This document shows positions 49,607-50,902 of a DNA stretch of 50,902 nucleotides, piece by piece. The notes below the pieces were generated by a model that worked only from the letters and a program-made list of their open reading frames with translations, was not told the origin of the DNA and searched no databases. The stretch is taken from assembly GCA_021847735.1 (NCBI GenBank), contig JAJZQD010000009.1, forward strand, positions 1 through 50,902. The letters run 5' to 3'. Position numbers and translations under genes: made by a program. The first letter of the stretch is position 1, and each line of letters begins with the position of its first letter. The stretch comes from Bacillota bacterium (GTDB lineage Bacteria; Bacillota; Thermincolia; Thermincolales; UBA2595).

Positions 49607-49806
49607 CCTAGTTTTGTCACCCCCAACACCGTTAATCACTCAACTATTGTACAATTTTTCCAGCACTACTAATTCGCCAATAGAAATAAAAAGTCCTTCT
49701 TAGAATATCCCAAATTTTCTAAAAACTTTGTCGAAAATTAAAGTCCACATACTGAAGATAATTTTTGATATAATAAGGCTATGATTATTTGGGGTTGGTG
49801 AACTTA

Positions 49807-50902
49807 ATGTCTTCAAAGGTTAAAACCAGGTTGGCACTATTGATAATTTGCCTTCTTGTGTCTTTTATGTTTTTTAGCGGCTGCGGTATTTTAACTCTTC
49901 CCAAACCGCAGATGGAAGTGGCTTCAAAAATATATGACAGCAACAACCACGTTATCACTGCTCTCTTCAGGGAAAACAGAATACAGGTACCTATCGACCA
50001 AATCCCCGAAGTGACTCAAAAAGCGTTTATTGCCGTGGAAGACGCACGGTTTTACAGGCACTATGGCCTAGACCCGGTAAGGATCATAGCCGCTCTCTGG
50101 AACGATTTAAAAGCGGGGAAACTCGTCCAGGGGGGCAGTACCATTACCCAGCAAACCGCTAAAAACCTTTACCTTTCACGGGAAAAGACTTTTGGCCGCA
50201 AACTGACTGAAGCTTGGCTGGCCATCCAGCTTGAACGAAAATACACGAAAAAACAAATTCTCGAGATGTATCTAAATCAAATATATTTTGGGCAGGGAGC
50301 ATACGGTATAGAGACTGCTTCCCAGACATATTTTGGTAAACCCGCCGCCAGGTTGGATTTAGCGGAAAGTGCCATGCTGGCCGGCCTACCCAAAGCGCCC
50401 AATACATATTCCCCGTTTCAGAACTGGGAAGGGGCTAAGCAGAGGCAAAGAATAGTGTTAAACCGGATGGTCGAAGGGGGATTTATTACTCAGCAGGAAG
50501 CAGACAAGGCTGGAAGGGAAAGGTTAATCCTGAAGTCGGGAGGACCTGGTGCAGGGAACGCCCCGTACTTCGTCAGTGAAATTGTAAAGTACATTACGGA
50601 AAAATACGAAGACGGTGCGAAGATGCTTTTCTCGGAAGGCATATCAGTATATACGACCCTTGACTTGGGTATGCAAAAAGCCGCTGAAGCTTCCTTTGTC
50701 GACGGCCTTGCCGGAAGAAACCCTGCCCTGGAAGGCGCATTAGTAGCCATAGATCCCGTAAACGGATACGTTAAGGCCATGGTTGGCGGACGGGATTTTA
50801 CCCGCTCTAAGTTCAATCGGGCTGTTCAGGCCCATAGGCAGCCGGGGTCGGCCTTTAAACCATTTTTGTACACCGCTGCAATAGACCGCAATTATACCCA
50901 GG
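49807..50902 (+). CDS. Penicillin-binding protein 1A, bifunctional (partial, runs off the window)
   Basis: 365 residues are visible. GT51 glycosyltransferase domain: catalytic Glu78 in AVEDARFYRHYG, QGGSTITQQTAKNLYL, RKYTKKQILEMYLN and FGQGAYGIETAS. The transpeptidase begins with the SxxK motif PGSAFKPF (Ser348, Lys351). The N-terminal segment is hydrophobic and ends FFSGCG, giving Cys26 a possible lipobox; most class A PBPs have an uncleaved anchor. It polymerises and cross-links peptidoglycan outside the membrane. Confidence 0.95.
   Translation, partial: MSSKVKTRLALLIICLLVSFMFFSGCGILTLPKPQMEVASKIYDSNNHVITALFRENRIQVPIDQIPEVTQKAFIAVEDARFYRHYGLDPVRIIAALWNDLKAGKLVQGGSTITQQTAKNLYLSREKTFGRKLTEAWLAIQLERKYTKKQILEMYLNQIYFGQGAYGIETASQTYFGKPAARLDLAESAMLAGLPKAPNTYSPFQNWEGAKQRQRIVLNRMVEGGFITQQEADKAGRERLILKSGGPGAGNAPYFVSEIVKYITEKYEDGAKMLFSEGISVYTTLDLGMQKAAEASFVDGLAGRNPALEGALVAIDPVNGYVKAMVGGRDFTRSKFNRAVQAHRQPGSAFKPFLYTAAIDRNYTQ

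Overview
The window looks like a chromosomal segment of an anaerobic, spore-forming Firmicute of the Clostridia, probably Peptococcaceae-like (Pelotomaculum or Desulfotomaculum relatives). The reasons are sporulation genes (spoIIID, spoIID, spo0F, a Spo0E-type phosphatase), a T-box leader, many TTG/GTG starts preceded by strong Shine-Dalgarno sequences, and a gene order that follows the Bacillus subtilis block rpoE-pyrG-spo0F-fba-transaldolase-glpX-rho-rpmE-prfA-prmC-ywlC-ywlE-rpiB-glyA-UDP-GlcNAc epimerase-atp-ywmB-murA-spoIID-spoIIID. The genus is an inference. I saw no rRNA, tRNA, CRISPR array or intact transposase.

Layout. Almost everything from 87 to 36376 is on the minus strand, so transcription runs right to left. 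From the right: DUF1934-argS; a small ORF and a broken cyclophilin gene; rpoE (delta), pyrG, sppA, a Yip1 protein, spo0F, a CpXC protein, fba, fsa, glpX (central carbon metabolism); two DUF2062 proteins, rho, a LysM/M23 peptidase, a radical SAM protein, rpmE; yqhQ-prfA-prmC (peptide release and release-factor methylation); ywlC-ywlE-rpiB-glyA-wecB; the complete ten-gene ATP synthase operon atpZ-I-B-E-F-H-A-G-D-C; then ywmB-murA-spoIID-spoIIID. A lone spo0E-like gene at 32937 faces the other way.

The region 36377-39776 is accessory and decaying. It holds a leader with two tandem terminators, a frameshifted and internally deleted OFA-type MFS transporter, and a pair of uncharacterised membrane proteins on the plus strand. 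From 39777 to 45838 comes an amino-acid module on the minus strand: iorA-iorB plus a phenylacetate-CoA ligase (2-oxo acids to acyl-CoA), then an Lrp regulator and aminotransferase under a perfect sigma-A promoter and a T-box that I read as alanine-specific. The right end has a UbiB/AarF-like kinase, a copper chaperone, a PAS histidine kinase with a degenerate receiver domain, and a penicillin-binding protein 1A running off the window.

The most unusual features are not ordinary genes. The cyclophilin gene at 33255-33678 has its central ~290 bp inverted, so the ends read on the minus strand and the middle reads on the plus strand. Three families of palindromic dispersed elements (116-bp three-hairpin repeats R1-R3; GGCTGTTCAAAAAC-ended foldbacks; ~200-bp elements E1/E2) sit mostly at gene 3' ends, some overlapping stop codons.
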